A DNA stretch of 5,906 nucleotides from an uncultured Ruminococcus sp. (GCA_902773065.1 CACYDD010000420.1:1-5906); one strand, 5' to 3'. Positions 1-5,863 are shown, counted from the stretch's first letter. Translations and numbers: made by a program. Notes: a model not told the origin generated them from the letters alone.

Positions 1-342
1 CAAGCTCAATAAGGCCTTGCTGTGCGGCTTTGTCAAAATTCTGCTTGACGGCTTCTTTGATGTTTTCGTCACCAATATTTCTGATAGCCGAAAGTGGCAT
101 AGTGTCCGATTGAGAAAAATATGACAAATCCGTTGTCTGTCCTGTAAAAAAGGTGAAATTCAGCTCAGAAATATCCGGAGCGGAACTGAATTTATGCAAC
201 GAAGAACTTCCGGCGTGATTGGCTCCGGCGGCTCGCCGGCTGGAACTTGACAGCTCTCCGTTATCGAGTGCCTGACTGATAAGATTATCTGCCGCACTAT
301 CTTTTACCACAGGTTTCAATATGGGTCTATTCTTTTTGCCAT
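1..342 (-). pseudogene. Unrecognised gene, N-terminal part, cut by the window edge and apparently frameshifted near its start
   Basis: Reading leftward, one frame stays open from position 343 to the window edge, about 113 codons. It encodes a Ser/Ala-rich N-terminal stretch (a run of Ser, then RRAAGANHAGSSS) followed by a more ordered part (SAIRNIGDENIKEAVKQNF). No transmembrane segment or known domain is recognised. The only upstream ATG (342-340) is in another frame and stops after eight codons (MAKRIDPY). One extra A in the A5 run at 337-333 would join it to the long frame as MAKKNRPILKPVVKD, a plausible basic N terminus. The alternatives are a TTG start at 319 or a GTG at 310, neither with a ribosome binding site. 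It may therefore be a broken gene, a sequencing error, or a gene with a weak start. It lies 80 bases downstream of the acyl-CoA synthetase and past that gene's terminator. Confidence 0.5.
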
Positions 343-370
343 TTTATTACTTAGCTATTTTACAGATAAA

Positions 371-420
371 ATTAAAAAATCTGCCGGCAAGACTGTATAT
401 CAATCTTACCGACAGATTTA
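371..420 (-). terminator. Intrinsic terminator of the acyl-CoA synthetase gene
   Basis: Arms at 377-392 and 404-419 form a 16-bp stem with an 11-nt loop. The pairing shows the orientation: on the minus strand the two imperfect positions are G-U wobbles, while on the plus strand they would be C-A mismatches. On the minus strand the stem is followed by TTTTTTAATTTT. It begins 4 bases after the stop codon of the acyl-CoA synthetase, and the next gene on the same strand starts about 30 bases beyond it. Confidence 0.88.
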
Positions 421-423
421 GTA

Positions 424-2124
424 TTATACTTTATTCGGCTGGTTGGTATCCTTCACTCTTACTGCTTCTTCATCCTCGTGTCTGATCATCGCACGTTTGA
501 TCTTTCCGCTGAATGTTTTCGGGATCTCATCAACAAATTCGATGATTCTCGGATACTTATACGGTGCTGTTGATTTTTTGACATGATCCTGTAGTTCCTT
601 GATCAATTCGGGACTGGGCTGGTATTCCTTTTTCAGAACAACCGTTGCCTTTACAACCTGACCTCTTACCGGATCGGGTGCGCCTGTAATTGCACATTCC
701 ACCACTGCATCATGCTCCAGCATGGCACTTTCTACCTCGAACGGACCGATACGATAACCCGAACACTTGATAACATCATCGTTTCTGCCAACAAACCAGT
801 AATAGCCCTCGCTGTCCTGCCATGCCATATCGCAGGTGTCGTAATATTTGCCAAGAAGCAGTTTGTCTGTCATTTCCTGATTCAGGTAATAGCCTGTAAA
901 CAATCCCGCCGGAGGATTGTTTTTTACATCCATTACACAGATTGAGCCTTCCTCGCCTATGCCGACTTCGTTTCCGTCACTATCCAGAAGCTTGATATCA
1001 TAAAGCGGGGACGGTTTTCCGGTTGAGCCGATTTTGATATCATCCCACTGGAAATCTGCCATCAGCACGCTGCCCTCAGACTGACCAAATCCCTGATAGA
1101 TATTATGACCTGTAAAACCAAACCATTTATTGTTGACCTCGGGATTCAGCGGCTCTCCGGCTGTTGCCCAGTGCTGAATGGAAGAAAGGTCATAGGAAGC
1201 GACGTCTTCCAGAAGCATGAAGCGGTACATTGTCGGCGGCGCACAGAAAGTGGTAAGCTTATATTTTGCCATTTTTTCAAGAAGCTTTGCCGGTACAAAT
1301 TTATCCATATCATAAGCAAAAATAACTGCACCGCAGATCCACTGACCGTAAATCTTACCCCAGCCAAACTTCGCCCAGCCTGAATCAGTAACACTCATAT
1401 GCAGTTTATTTTCCTGCACCTGCTGCCAGTATTTTGCCGTAACAATATGACCAAGCGGATGTGAAAAACTATGCTGGATCATTTTCGGCATACCTGTTGT
1501 ACCCGACGTAAAATATACCAACATAACATCATCTTTATTGGTTGCCTCGTCACCTGTCGGACGTTCAAAAACATCGGACTGCTTTTCAATTTCTTCTTCA
1601 AAGAAATCCCAACCCTCACGTTTTTCACCGACAACGATATGATGATGAATTGTCGGAGAATCCGGCAGTGCTTTTTCTGCCTGTTCTATCACAAAATCAT
1701 CATTGATACATACGATTGCCCTTGCTTTGGCAGCATTGGCACGATAAACGATATCTTTTTTTGTCAGCTGCAAAGTAGCCGGGATCGTCACCGCCCCCAG
1801 CTTATGCAGAGCAACGGCACAAACCCAGTATTCCCAGCGGCGGCGGAGAATCATCATCACCACATCGCCCTTTTTGATACCGATACTTTTGAAATAGTTG
1901 GCAGTCTTATTGGAAAGAAGGCTGATATCCTTAAATGTAAATATTTTCTCTTCGTCATGGTCATTGCACCATACAAGTGCCTTTTTGTTTTCGTCCTGCT
2001 TTGCCCATTCATCAACGATGTCAAAACCGAAATTGAAATTTTCGGGTATGTTCACCTTGTAATTCTTTTTGAAGTCCTCATAAGAGTCAAATTCGATTCT
2101 CGGTAAAAATCTGTTCAGCAGCAT
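424..2124 (-). CDS. AMP-forming acyl-CoA synthetase, medium-chain (MACS/ACSM) type
   Basis: This 566-residue member of the adenylate-forming ANL family activates a carboxylic acid with ATP to an acyl-adenylate, then transfers the acyl group to CoA, in the cytoplasm. Visible motifs are the P-loop YFTSGTTGMPK (204-214), the adenine-binding YQGFGQSEG (343-351), the D-to-hinge block ending FVGRNDDVIKCSGYRIGPFE (444-463), and KTFSGKIKR, whose Lys541 is the expected catalytic lysine of the small C-terminal domain. The stretch DSGWAKFGWGKIYGQW (247-262) is typical of medium-chain/benzoate-type synthetases rather than acetyl-CoA synthetase, so short or medium fatty or aromatic acids are likely substrates; the exact one cannot be read. 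The start chosen is ATG at 2124 because GAGGAG (2136-2131) lies 6 bases upstream. A frame extension to a GTG at 2220 would add 32 hydrophobic residues encoded by the AT-rich leader and has no ribosome binding site. All core motifs are present, so the enzyme should be active. Confidence 0.93.
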   Translation of the reverse strand: MLLNRFLPRIEFDSYEDFKKNYKVNIPENFNFGFDIVDEWAKQDENKKALVWCNDHDEEKIFTFKDISLLSNKTANYFKSIGIKKGDVVMMILRRRWEYWVCAVALHKLGAVTIPATLQLTKKDIVYRANAAKARAIVCINDDFVIEQAEKALPDSPTIHHHIVVGEKREGWDFFEEEIEKQSDVFERPTGDEATNKDDVMLVYFTSGTTGMPKMIQHSFSHPLGHIVTAKYWQQVQENKLHMSVTDSGWAKFGWGKIYGQWICGAVIFAYDMDKFVPAKLLEKMAKYKLTTFCAPPTMYRFMLLEDVASYDLSSIQHWATAGEPLNPEVNNKWFGFTGHNIYQGFGQSEGSVLMADFQWDDIKIGSTGKPSPLYDIKLLDSDGNEVGIGEEGSICVMDVKNNPPAGLFTGYYLNQEMTDKLLLGKYYDTCDMAWQDSEGYYWFVGRNDDVIKCSGYRIGPFEVESAMLEHDAVVECAITGAPDPVRGQVVKATVVLKKEYQPSPELIKELQDHVKKSTAPYKYPRIIEFVDEIPKTFSGKIKRAMIRHEDEEAVRVKDTNQPNKV

Positions 2125-2149
2125 TTTGTTCTCCTCACTTTTAAGTATT

Positions 2150-2225
2150 AAGCTGTGATAGCATAATAAGAAAAACAATAGCACAAAAATAACATTTAAT
2201 TGCAAAATAATGTTTTTCACAGCTT
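2150..2225. repeat. 9-bp inverted repeat bracketing the synthetase leader
   Basis: AAGCTGTGA at 2150-2158 and its perfect reverse complement TCACAGCTT at 2217-2225 are separated by 58 AT-rich bases. On the minus strand one copy sits at the predicted transcription start and the other about 13 bases upstream of the GAGGAG ribosome binding site. The arms could pair in the leader RNA or be two operator half-sites. Nine matching bases may also arise by chance. Confidence 0.4.
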
Positions 2226-2232
2226 GCTAATT

Positions 2233-2261
2233 ATCATAACACTTTGATTTCAACTTGTCAA
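2233..2261 (-). promoter_or_regulatory. Sigma-A promoter of the acyl-CoA synthetase gene
   Basis: On the minus strand, TTGACA (2261-2256) is followed after exactly 17 bases by TATGAT (2238-2233). That is a perfect -35 box and a 5/6 -10 box at optimal spacing. Transcription should begin near 2226, giving an untranslated leader of about 100 bases before the ATG at 2124. It lies downstream of the DUF4830 stop codon, so the synthetase can be transcribed on its own. Confidence 0.85.
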
Positions 2262-2297
2262 CATCACTTTTATATCAAGCGGAACATTATAATCGTA

Positions 2298-2783
2298 TTA
2301 TTCAATTTCACCTGACAAACTGAGGATGAAACCGTCATAAAGTTCTTCGCTAATATCGCCGCCTATGATTTTTTCATCACATATAATAAGATTGACAGAA
2401 ACATTTTCTTTATTCTGATATTCCGTTAAAGAAAAATTATATAGCTGACATTCTTTCCCCTTATATTTTTCCAAATCAAGCCCGACAAGGTTCTGCAAGG
2501 CATTATAGTCCTCATAAGCAGCATTAAAATGCTCAGGAATGATAATATTTTTTACATAATTCGGCTTATCGTTAACTTTCAGACCAAACTGCTGCGGAAA
2601 TTTCCTTATTTCGTATTCATTGTGGGCAGAGGTACTGTATCTGATTCCGTCATATTCTGCTGTTTCGGCATTGGCTTTAAACCATATAAACAGACCAACA
2701 GCTATAATAATCGCAACAACCAGTGCTACAAATATGATCAATAATTTTCTTGACTGCCATTTTGTAACAGAAAAAATAAACAA
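2298..2783 (-). CDS. Membrane-anchored DUF4830-family protein
   Basis: The protein has a short basic N terminus (KWQSRK), one strongly hydrophobic helix (roughly residues 14-35 from the chosen start) and an extracytoplasmic domain of about 120 residues. That domain carries the DUF4830-like pattern IIIPEHFNAAYEDYNALQ, GLDLEKYKGKE, VSVNLIICDEKIIGGDI and DGFILSL. The function of this family is unknown to me. Start choice: an ATG at 2798 would give 166 residues but has no upstream ribosome binding site. A strong GGAGGAGG lies immediately inside that ATG, 5 bases before an in-frame TTG at 2783, so TTG initiation (161 residues) is preferred. The gene is followed after 36 bases by the synthetase promoter with no terminator visible between them, so read-through into the synthetase is possible. 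Assignment to DUF4830 is from remembered family pattern, not a search. Confidence 0.8.
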   Translation of the reverse strand: MFIFSVTKWQSRKLLIIFVALVVAIIIAVGLFIWFKANAETAEYDGIRYSTSAHNEYEIRKFPQQFGLKVNDKPNYVKNIIIPEHFNAAYEDYNALQNLVGLDLEKYKGKECQLYNFSLTEYQNKENVSVNLIICDEKIIGGDISEELYDGFILSLSGEIE

Positions 2784-2793
2784 AATTTCCTCC
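2784..2793 (-). promoter_or_regulatory. Ribosome binding site that points to a TTG start
   Basis: On the minus strand, AGGAGG ends 5 bases before the TTG at 2783-2781. The same purine run encodes Glu-Glu-Glu if translation began at the ATG at 2798, an arrangement expected when an upstream ATG is called by mistake. Nothing resembling a Shine-Dalgarno sequence precedes the ATG at 2798. Confidence 0.6.
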
Positions 2794-2864
2794 TCCATTT
2801 CTACACAACAATTCCGAAAAATTTTAACGGTAATTATCCAAAATGATGAAATAAAGCTGTAACT

Positions 2865-2894
2865 GAATATTTGCTTTCTTTTGATACATATAAT
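2865..2894 (+). promoter_or_regulatory. Candidate sigma-E-like (mother-cell sporulation) promoter of the 68-aa gene
   Basis: GAATATT (2865-2871) is followed after 15 bases by CATATAAT (2887-2894). The Bacillus sigma-E consensus as I recall it is KMATATT, 14-15 bases, CATACAHT, so the upstream box fits fully and the downstream box in 7 of 8 positions. TATAAT (2889-2894) could also serve sigma-A, but no TTGACA-like box lies at 16-18 bases: the hexamer at 17-base spacing is AATATT. The ribosome binding site begins 7 bases after the box, which would make a very short leader. Confidence 0.4.
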
Positions 2895-2914
2895 ATCTTT
2901 GAGGTGAAATTTTT

Positions 2915-3121
2915 ATGAATAACAAAAATAATTTTTCAGAAGGCAGTTTCAGCGTGATCGGTACACCCTTTGACCCGTTCGGAAATGATGCCGCTGCGTC
3001 TGCCATGAATGCAAGGATCATGCCGTCACAATTTAACTATCCATCTATGCCCCTGAGTTTTTCCCTGATCAGAAATGTAACTCCCGACGAACACGATGAA
3101 ACAGTTAATCATTTTCAGTAA
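2915..3121 (+). CDS. Small orphan protein, 68 residues, function unknown
   Basis: The ATG at 2915 is preceded by GAGGTG (2901-2906) at 8-base spacing, and a -10-like TATAAT lies just upstream, so this reads as a real gene despite its size. The product has no signal peptide, membrane segment or cysteine. It begins with a polar stretch (NNKNNFSEG) and carries an aromatic/proline-rich middle (GTPFDPFG, FNYPSMPLSF). An Ala-rich part lies between these (NDAAASAMNARIM), and it ends in an acidic, His-containing tail (DEHDETVNHFQ). I do not recognise the family. It is divergent from the DUF4830 gene. The SseB gene on the same strand has its own promoter starting 29 bases after this stop, and no terminator is visible between them. 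The sigma-E-like promoter would make it a sporulation gene expressed in the mother cell; that is an inference. Confidence 0.62.
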   Translation: MNNKNNFSEGSFSVIGTPFDPFGNDAAASAMNARIMPSQFNYPSMPLSFSLIRNVTPDEHDETVNHFQ

Positions 3122-3149
3122 TAATTTATATGCAGACCATTATTGATTA

Positions 3150-3178
3150 TTGACAAGTTTATCCGATTATTATATAAT
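3150..3178 (+). promoter_or_regulatory. Consensus sigma-A promoter of the SseB-family gene
   Basis: TTGACA (3150-3155), a 17-base spacer and TATAAT (3173-3178) match the vegetative consensus at all twelve positions. Transcription should start near 3185, giving a leader of about 33 bases with CGGAGG at 3205-3210. This predicts strong, largely unregulated expression. Confidence 0.9.
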
Positions 3179-3217
3179 AAATTTGTAAATTTATAATTAT
3201 ATATCGGAGGACATGAC

Positions 3218-4381
3218 ATGAGCAAGCTTCAGGATTTAATCATACAGTACTTTGACGAAGACGAAGAAAAAGAAATATATGACCAGATCATTCATGAAAT
3301 ACAAACCTGCGACACACTCTGGACAACTTATTCACCGCGAACAAGAAATCACTATGTTGATTTTGTGCAGGGTCGCCCTGTTGCATTTCTTTTTTCCGAA
3401 AAGGAATACTGCGACACTTATTGTGAGCATATGAAAGAAGACTCGAATGTAACCGTTGGTGCTGCGGAGTGCAGCAAAGAGGACAGGCTGCAACTGTTTG
3501 CGGATTATCACAGAAGCGGTTTTGAGGCGGTCATTGCAGACAACGGCAAACGATATCTGTTTATTCCCCTGGAGGATCTGATCAACATTCCCGATTATTC
3601 GAGCGTTCCGCTGGAAAAACGTCCGATTATCAATCCCCAGCTGGTATGCAGTGCAGACAGATTGTTCCAGTGCATTGAAAACAACACCATTACACCCGAC
3701 AAGGAGCTGAACCTCCTTGTTGATACTTACAGAGCAAAATTCCTCATCCCTGTACAGGGTGAAATTGAAGGCAGCAGCATTACACTGCCGACACTGGAGC
3801 GTTCTGACGGTGCAAAAGTCGTACCATTCTTTACAGATATCGGTGAATTGCGGAAATTTGACAAAGAGGAAAACTATCGTGTTGCCATCACGGAATTCAA
3901 ACAAATAGAAGAAATCTGCGGCAACGATGAAATCGTTGTAATCAATCCTCTCGGATTCAACTTTACGATTGACAAGAATACGGTTGAGGCAATCAAAAAC
4001 GCGGCAGCCAGTGTTCCTGACGCTGATCATTCCGACCGTGCGGTGATCTATACGCTTCCCAACCCTCCCAAGGAATTCCTTGACGATCTTTCCACTGTAC
4101 TGGACACTACACAAGGTGTTGAAAAAGCCTATTGCAAAGGCATCAGAAGTGCCGAGGGTGACGGTCTGCTGATCGTTGTTGACTGCGGAGAGAGCGATGT
4201 AGAAGAAACAAAAGAGATTCTGGATTCCATTCGTGCAATGGCTGACGAAAGCCTCGTTGACACTTCCGTGCAGTATATTGCTGCCGCAACCAATGTCGGA
4301 CGAACCGCTTCCGACAACTCCGAGCCGTTCTTTGAGCGAATTTTCATTGACGCAACCTTAGACCCGGAAAACGTTGATTAA
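3218..4381 (+). CDS. SseB-family protein with an additional SseB-like N-terminal domain
   Basis: This soluble 387-residue protein has no signal peptide or membrane segment. Residues about 160-260 resemble the SseB N-terminal domain: FLIPVQGE, then KVVPFFTDIGELRKF and DEIVVINPLGFNFTIDKNTVEAI. Residues about 272-376 resemble the SseB C-terminal domain (VIYTLPNPPKEFLDDLSTVL, GLLIVVDC, an Asp/Glu-rich helix, then VQYIAAATNVGR and FFERIF). Residues about 45-125 look like a diverged second copy of the first domain: RPVAFLFSEKEYCDTYCE and GFEAVIADNGKRYLFIPLED. The family is named for enhanced serine sensitivity in E. coli; its biochemical role is not established, and it is unrelated to the Salmonella type III effector SseB. 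The start at 3218 follows CGGAGG with a 7-base spacer. An out-of-frame ATG five bases earlier, too close to that site, is followed by one codon and a stop overlapping the true start. The gene has its own strong promoter and terminator and seems monocistronic. Confidence 0.85.
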   Translation: MSKLQDLIIQYFDEDEEKEIYDQIIHEIQTCDTLWTTYSPRTRNHYVDFVQGRPVAFLFSEKEYCDTYCEHMKEDSNVTVGAAECSKEDRLQLFADYHRSGFEAVIADNGKRYLFIPLEDLINIPDYSSVPLEKRPIINPQLVCSADRLFQCIENNTITPDKELNLLVDTYRAKFLIPVQGEIEGSSITLPTLERSDGAKVVPFFTDIGELRKFDKEENYRVAITEFKQIEEICGNDEIVVINPLGFNFTIDKNTVEAIKNAAASVPDADHSDRAVIYTLPNPPKEFLDDLSTVLDTTQGVEKAYCKGIRSAEGDGLLIVVDCGESDVEETKEILDSIRAMADESLVDTSVQYIAAATNVGRTASDNSEPFFERIFIDATLDPENVD

Positions 4382-4411
4382 TGCATAATGCACAATGCAC
4401 AATGCATAATG
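4381..4411 (+). repeat. Heptad tandem repeat (four ATGCAYA units) abutting the SseB stop codon
   Basis: Four 7-base units, ATGCATA, ATGCACA, ATGCACA and ATGCATA, plus a trailing ATG, begin with the last base of the TAA stop. The outer units match each other, as do the inner units. The array stands between the coding region and the terminator hairpin. Short heptad arrays are known as dispersed intergenic repeats in some bacterial genomes. Confidence 0.75.
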
Positions 4412-4440
4412 AGCTGGGAGACAAATTCGTTCAATAAAGC

Positions 4441-4492
4441 GAAAAGCACGCCAACTTTTGCAGGTTGGTGTGCTTTTCACTTTATTTTTTTT
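4441..4492 (+). terminator. Strong intrinsic terminator of the SseB-family gene, shared with the yoaK 3' end
   Basis: Arms at 4441-4455 and 4464-4478 form a 15-bp stem with an 8-base loop, followed by TTTATTTTTTTT (4481-4492). On the plus strand the single imperfect position is a G-U pair, while on the minus strand it is an A-C mismatch and the downstream sequence has only a short broken U run (TTTTCGCTTTATTG). The plus strand is therefore the main orientation. It may also weakly stop the convergent yoaK transcript, whose stop codon (4484-4482) lies inside the U-tract. Confidence 0.88.
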
Positions 4493-5192
4493 GAGCCTCT
4501 GCTTTTGTTTTATGCTCAAGATCGATAAACATTGCGATCAGAACGGTAACAAGTCCGATTCCGCTGAAAATAACCGATTTTTCATGCACGATATTTGTGA
4601 TGTAAGCACTGACGGCAGCACCAATTACAAAAAACAGCACAAGTCCATAAAATTTCCCGGCTGAATGAAGTTTCATTTTGTCTTTACTTGACGCATACGC
4701 TGCAAGACATTCCGTGCCGCTCCTGAGATTACCTGTACACATTGTTGTTGCACAGCTGATTCCCCTGATACTGCGGAAACACTGTACCTGCAGCGAACAG
4801 ACAAATGAGATCATCACATTTGTCACCGTATTGAAATCGATCCAGTCTGCTTTTCCCGCAGGCAAAAAGCAAACCACCGCAATAACAATCAATTCAAGTA
4901 TGATAATATACTGTCTCCAGTGCAGCCGCCCTTTGTTAACAAAGTTCCGCACCTCTTCGGTAACAACAACACCGATAATAAACGCTAAGATCGGCGGCAG
5001 ATACGACACCGCTTTCATAAAATTTCCCGAAACAAAACTGATTCCAAGAAGCACCAGATTACCTGTCTGTGCATTTGCAAAAACCTCGCCTCTTGCAAGA
5101 TATGTATAGGCATCGATATAACCGCCGACTACCGCAAGAACCGAGCCGACAAAATATGATTCCGACATCTGACTGACTTTTCCGCTTTTCAT
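4482..5192 (-). CDS. YoaK/DUF1275-family integral membrane protein
   Basis: This 236-residue polytopic membrane protein has about six to seven hydrophobic helices (near residues 13-31, 42-56, 62-79, 95-111, 121-138, 181-199 and 206-223). The family signature is clear: GGYIDAYTYL (23-32) then FANAQTGNLVLLG (38-50), with a related motif in the second half, TTMCTGNLRSGTE (149-161), suggesting internal pseudo-symmetry. Family length is similar (about 225 residues in Bacillus). A transport role is often supposed for this family, but substrate and activity are unknown. The start at 5192 is supported by AAGGAG (5205-5200) with 7-base spacing. The C terminus is charged and ends in two lysines encoded within the T tract of the convergent terminator. 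The gene has its own promoter and lies downstream of the spoVT terminator, so it appears to be a single transcription unit. Confidence 0.92.
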   Translation of the reverse strand: MKSGKVSQMSESYFVGSVLAVVGGYIDAYTYLARGEVFANAQTGNLVLLGISFVSGNFMKAVSYLPPILAFIIGVVVTEEVRNFVNKGRLHWRQYIIILELIVIAVVCFLPAGKADWIDFNTVTNVMISFVCSLQVQCFRSIRGISCATTMCTGNLRSGTECLAAYASSKDKMKLHSAGKFYGLVLFFVIGAAVSAYITNIVHEKSVIFSGIGLVTVLIAMFIDLEHKTKAEAQKK

Positions 5193-5215
5193 ATTTTCAC
5201 TCCTTATTCATCTAC

Positions 5216-5244
5216 ATGATAACACTTTTTTCTATTCTAATCAA
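5216..5244 (-). promoter_or_regulatory. Sigma-A promoter of the yoaK-like gene
   Basis: On the minus strand, TTGATT (5244-5239), a 17-base spacer and TATCAT (5221-5216) match the vegetative consensus at 4/6 and 5/6 positions. The predicted start is near 5209, a leader of only about 17 bases that just includes the AAGGAG ribosome binding site. The promoter lies directly after the spoVT terminator. Confidence 0.75.
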
Positions 5245-5253
5245 GAGTACTTT

Positions 5254-5298
5254 TCTCAAAAAATAAATCTCCCTGTGCTGACAACACAGGGAGATTTT
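5254..5298 (-). terminator. Intrinsic terminator of spoVT
   Basis: A perfect 13-bp stem, AAATCTCCCTGTG (5265-5277) with CACAGGGAGATTT (5285-5297), closes a 7-base loop. On the minus strand it is followed by ATTTTTTGAG. It begins 6 bases after the spoVT stop codon. It separates spoVT from the yoaK-like gene. Confidence 0.93.
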
Positions 5299-5303
5299 AT
5301 CAA

Positions 5304-5846
5304 CTAAGATTCGTTTTGTTTGGCAAGAAAAGCGGCGGCAGCCTGAAGGAGCTTGACATCGCTTTCCGAAGGCAGTGCTGCATTGTCACCGACAAGCAAA
5401 ACGATCGAACCGGTGATATCGCCCGATGAAATGATCGGCAGTGCGGCGGCGGCACATTTATCGATTCCTTCTATCGGGGTAAAACTGCCGAGCGTACCGC
5501 GGTCGGCGGTATAACTCTGCCGTTTTTCAATGAGGTCTTCCAGAGTGGAAGAAATTCTTCTGTCGATATATTCCTTTCTGGAAACGCCCGAGGCTGCAAT
5601 CACATGGTCACGGTCGGTGATGATCACCGGTCTTTTTGCCACTCTGTTGATCACTTCCGCGTACTGTTCGGCAAAACTGGACATTTCTCCCATGGGCGAA
5701 TATTTCTTAAAGATCACTTCTCCGCCTGAATCTGTATAGATCTCAAGTGGGTCGCCCTCTCTTATCCTGAGTGTGCGGCGTATTTCCTTGGGTATGACGA
5801 CCCTGCCGAGGTCGTCGATGCGTCTGACTATTCCTGTTGCGCGCAT
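5304..5846 (-). CDS. spoVT: Stage V sporulation protein T (SpoVT), forespore transcription regulator
   Basis: At 180 residues this is close to the 178 of Bacillus SpoVT. Residues 1-50 form an AbrB/SpoVT swapped-hairpin DNA-binding domain: MRATGIVRRIDDLGRVVIPK, then EIRRTLRIREGDPLEIY. Residues about 55-178 form the GAF-like regulatory domain, with RPVIITDRDHVIAASGVSRK, YTADRG and a hydrophobic end (GSIVLLVGD, LLQAAAAFLAKQ). In Bacillus, SpoVT is made under sigma-G in the forespore, tunes expression of sigma-G genes and affects its own synthesis; the same role is inferred here. The start at 5846 is supported by AAAGGAG (5862-5856) with a 9-base spacer. The gene has its own terminator. Its presence indicates an endospore-forming lineage. 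SpoVT paralogues (AbrB-like with a GAF domain) exist in some Clostridia, so orthology is likely but not proven. Confidence 0.95.
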   Translation of the reverse strand: MRATGIVRRIDDLGRVVIPKEIRRTLRIREGDPLEIYTDSGGEVIFKKYSPMGEMSSFAEQYAEVINRVAKRPVIITDRDHVIAASGVSRKEYIDRRISSTLEDLIEKRQSYTADRGTLGSFTPIEGIDKCAAAALPIISSGDITGSIVLLVGDNAALPSESDVKLLQAAAAFLAKQNES

Positions 5847-5863
5847 GGTTTATTTCTCCTTTG

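Noticed and set aside
225..239. GC-rich hairpin CCGGCG-gct-CGCCGG
   Set aside because: It lies inside the open frame of the left-edge gene, is only 6 bp, has no U-tract and encodes Arg/Ala-type codons; it is likely a composition effect.
1471..2106. A 211-codon plus-strand frame inside the acyl-CoA synthetase gene
   Set aside because: It is antisense to a clearly conserved enzyme, its translation is rich in Cys, His and Phe without any domain, and no ribosome binding site or promoter supports it.
2125..2220. A 32-residue hydrophobic N-terminal extension of the synthetase that resembles a signal peptide
   Set aside because: It would start at a GTG only about 6 bases after the predicted transcription start with no ribosome binding site. 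The hydrophobic residues come from the AT-rich leader, and the enzyme family is cytoplasmic.
2799..2864. A sigma-A promoter for the DUF4830 gene
   Set aside because: GATAAT and TAAAAT boxes exist on the minus strand, but no convincing -35 box lies at 16-18 bases, so no promoter is claimed.
2824..3021. A 65-codon minus-strand frame across the divergent spacer and the small gene
   Set aside because: It has no ribosome binding site and overlaps both the sigma-E-like promoter and the better supported 68-codon plus-strand gene.
3213..3221. Two-codon mini-ORF (ATG ACA TGA) overlapping the SseB start
   Set aside because: The ribosome binding site is only 2 bases from this ATG, too close for efficient initiation, while spacing to the ATG at 3218 is ideal.
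3332..4114. A 260-codon minus-strand frame opposite the SseB-family gene
   Set aside because: It is a shadow of the sense gene, with no family features and no start signal; the sense strand has a promoter, ribosome binding site, domains and terminator.
4678..5109. A 143-codon plus-strand frame opposite the yoaK-like gene
   Set aside because: It is antisense to a well-recognised membrane protein family and has no start signal.
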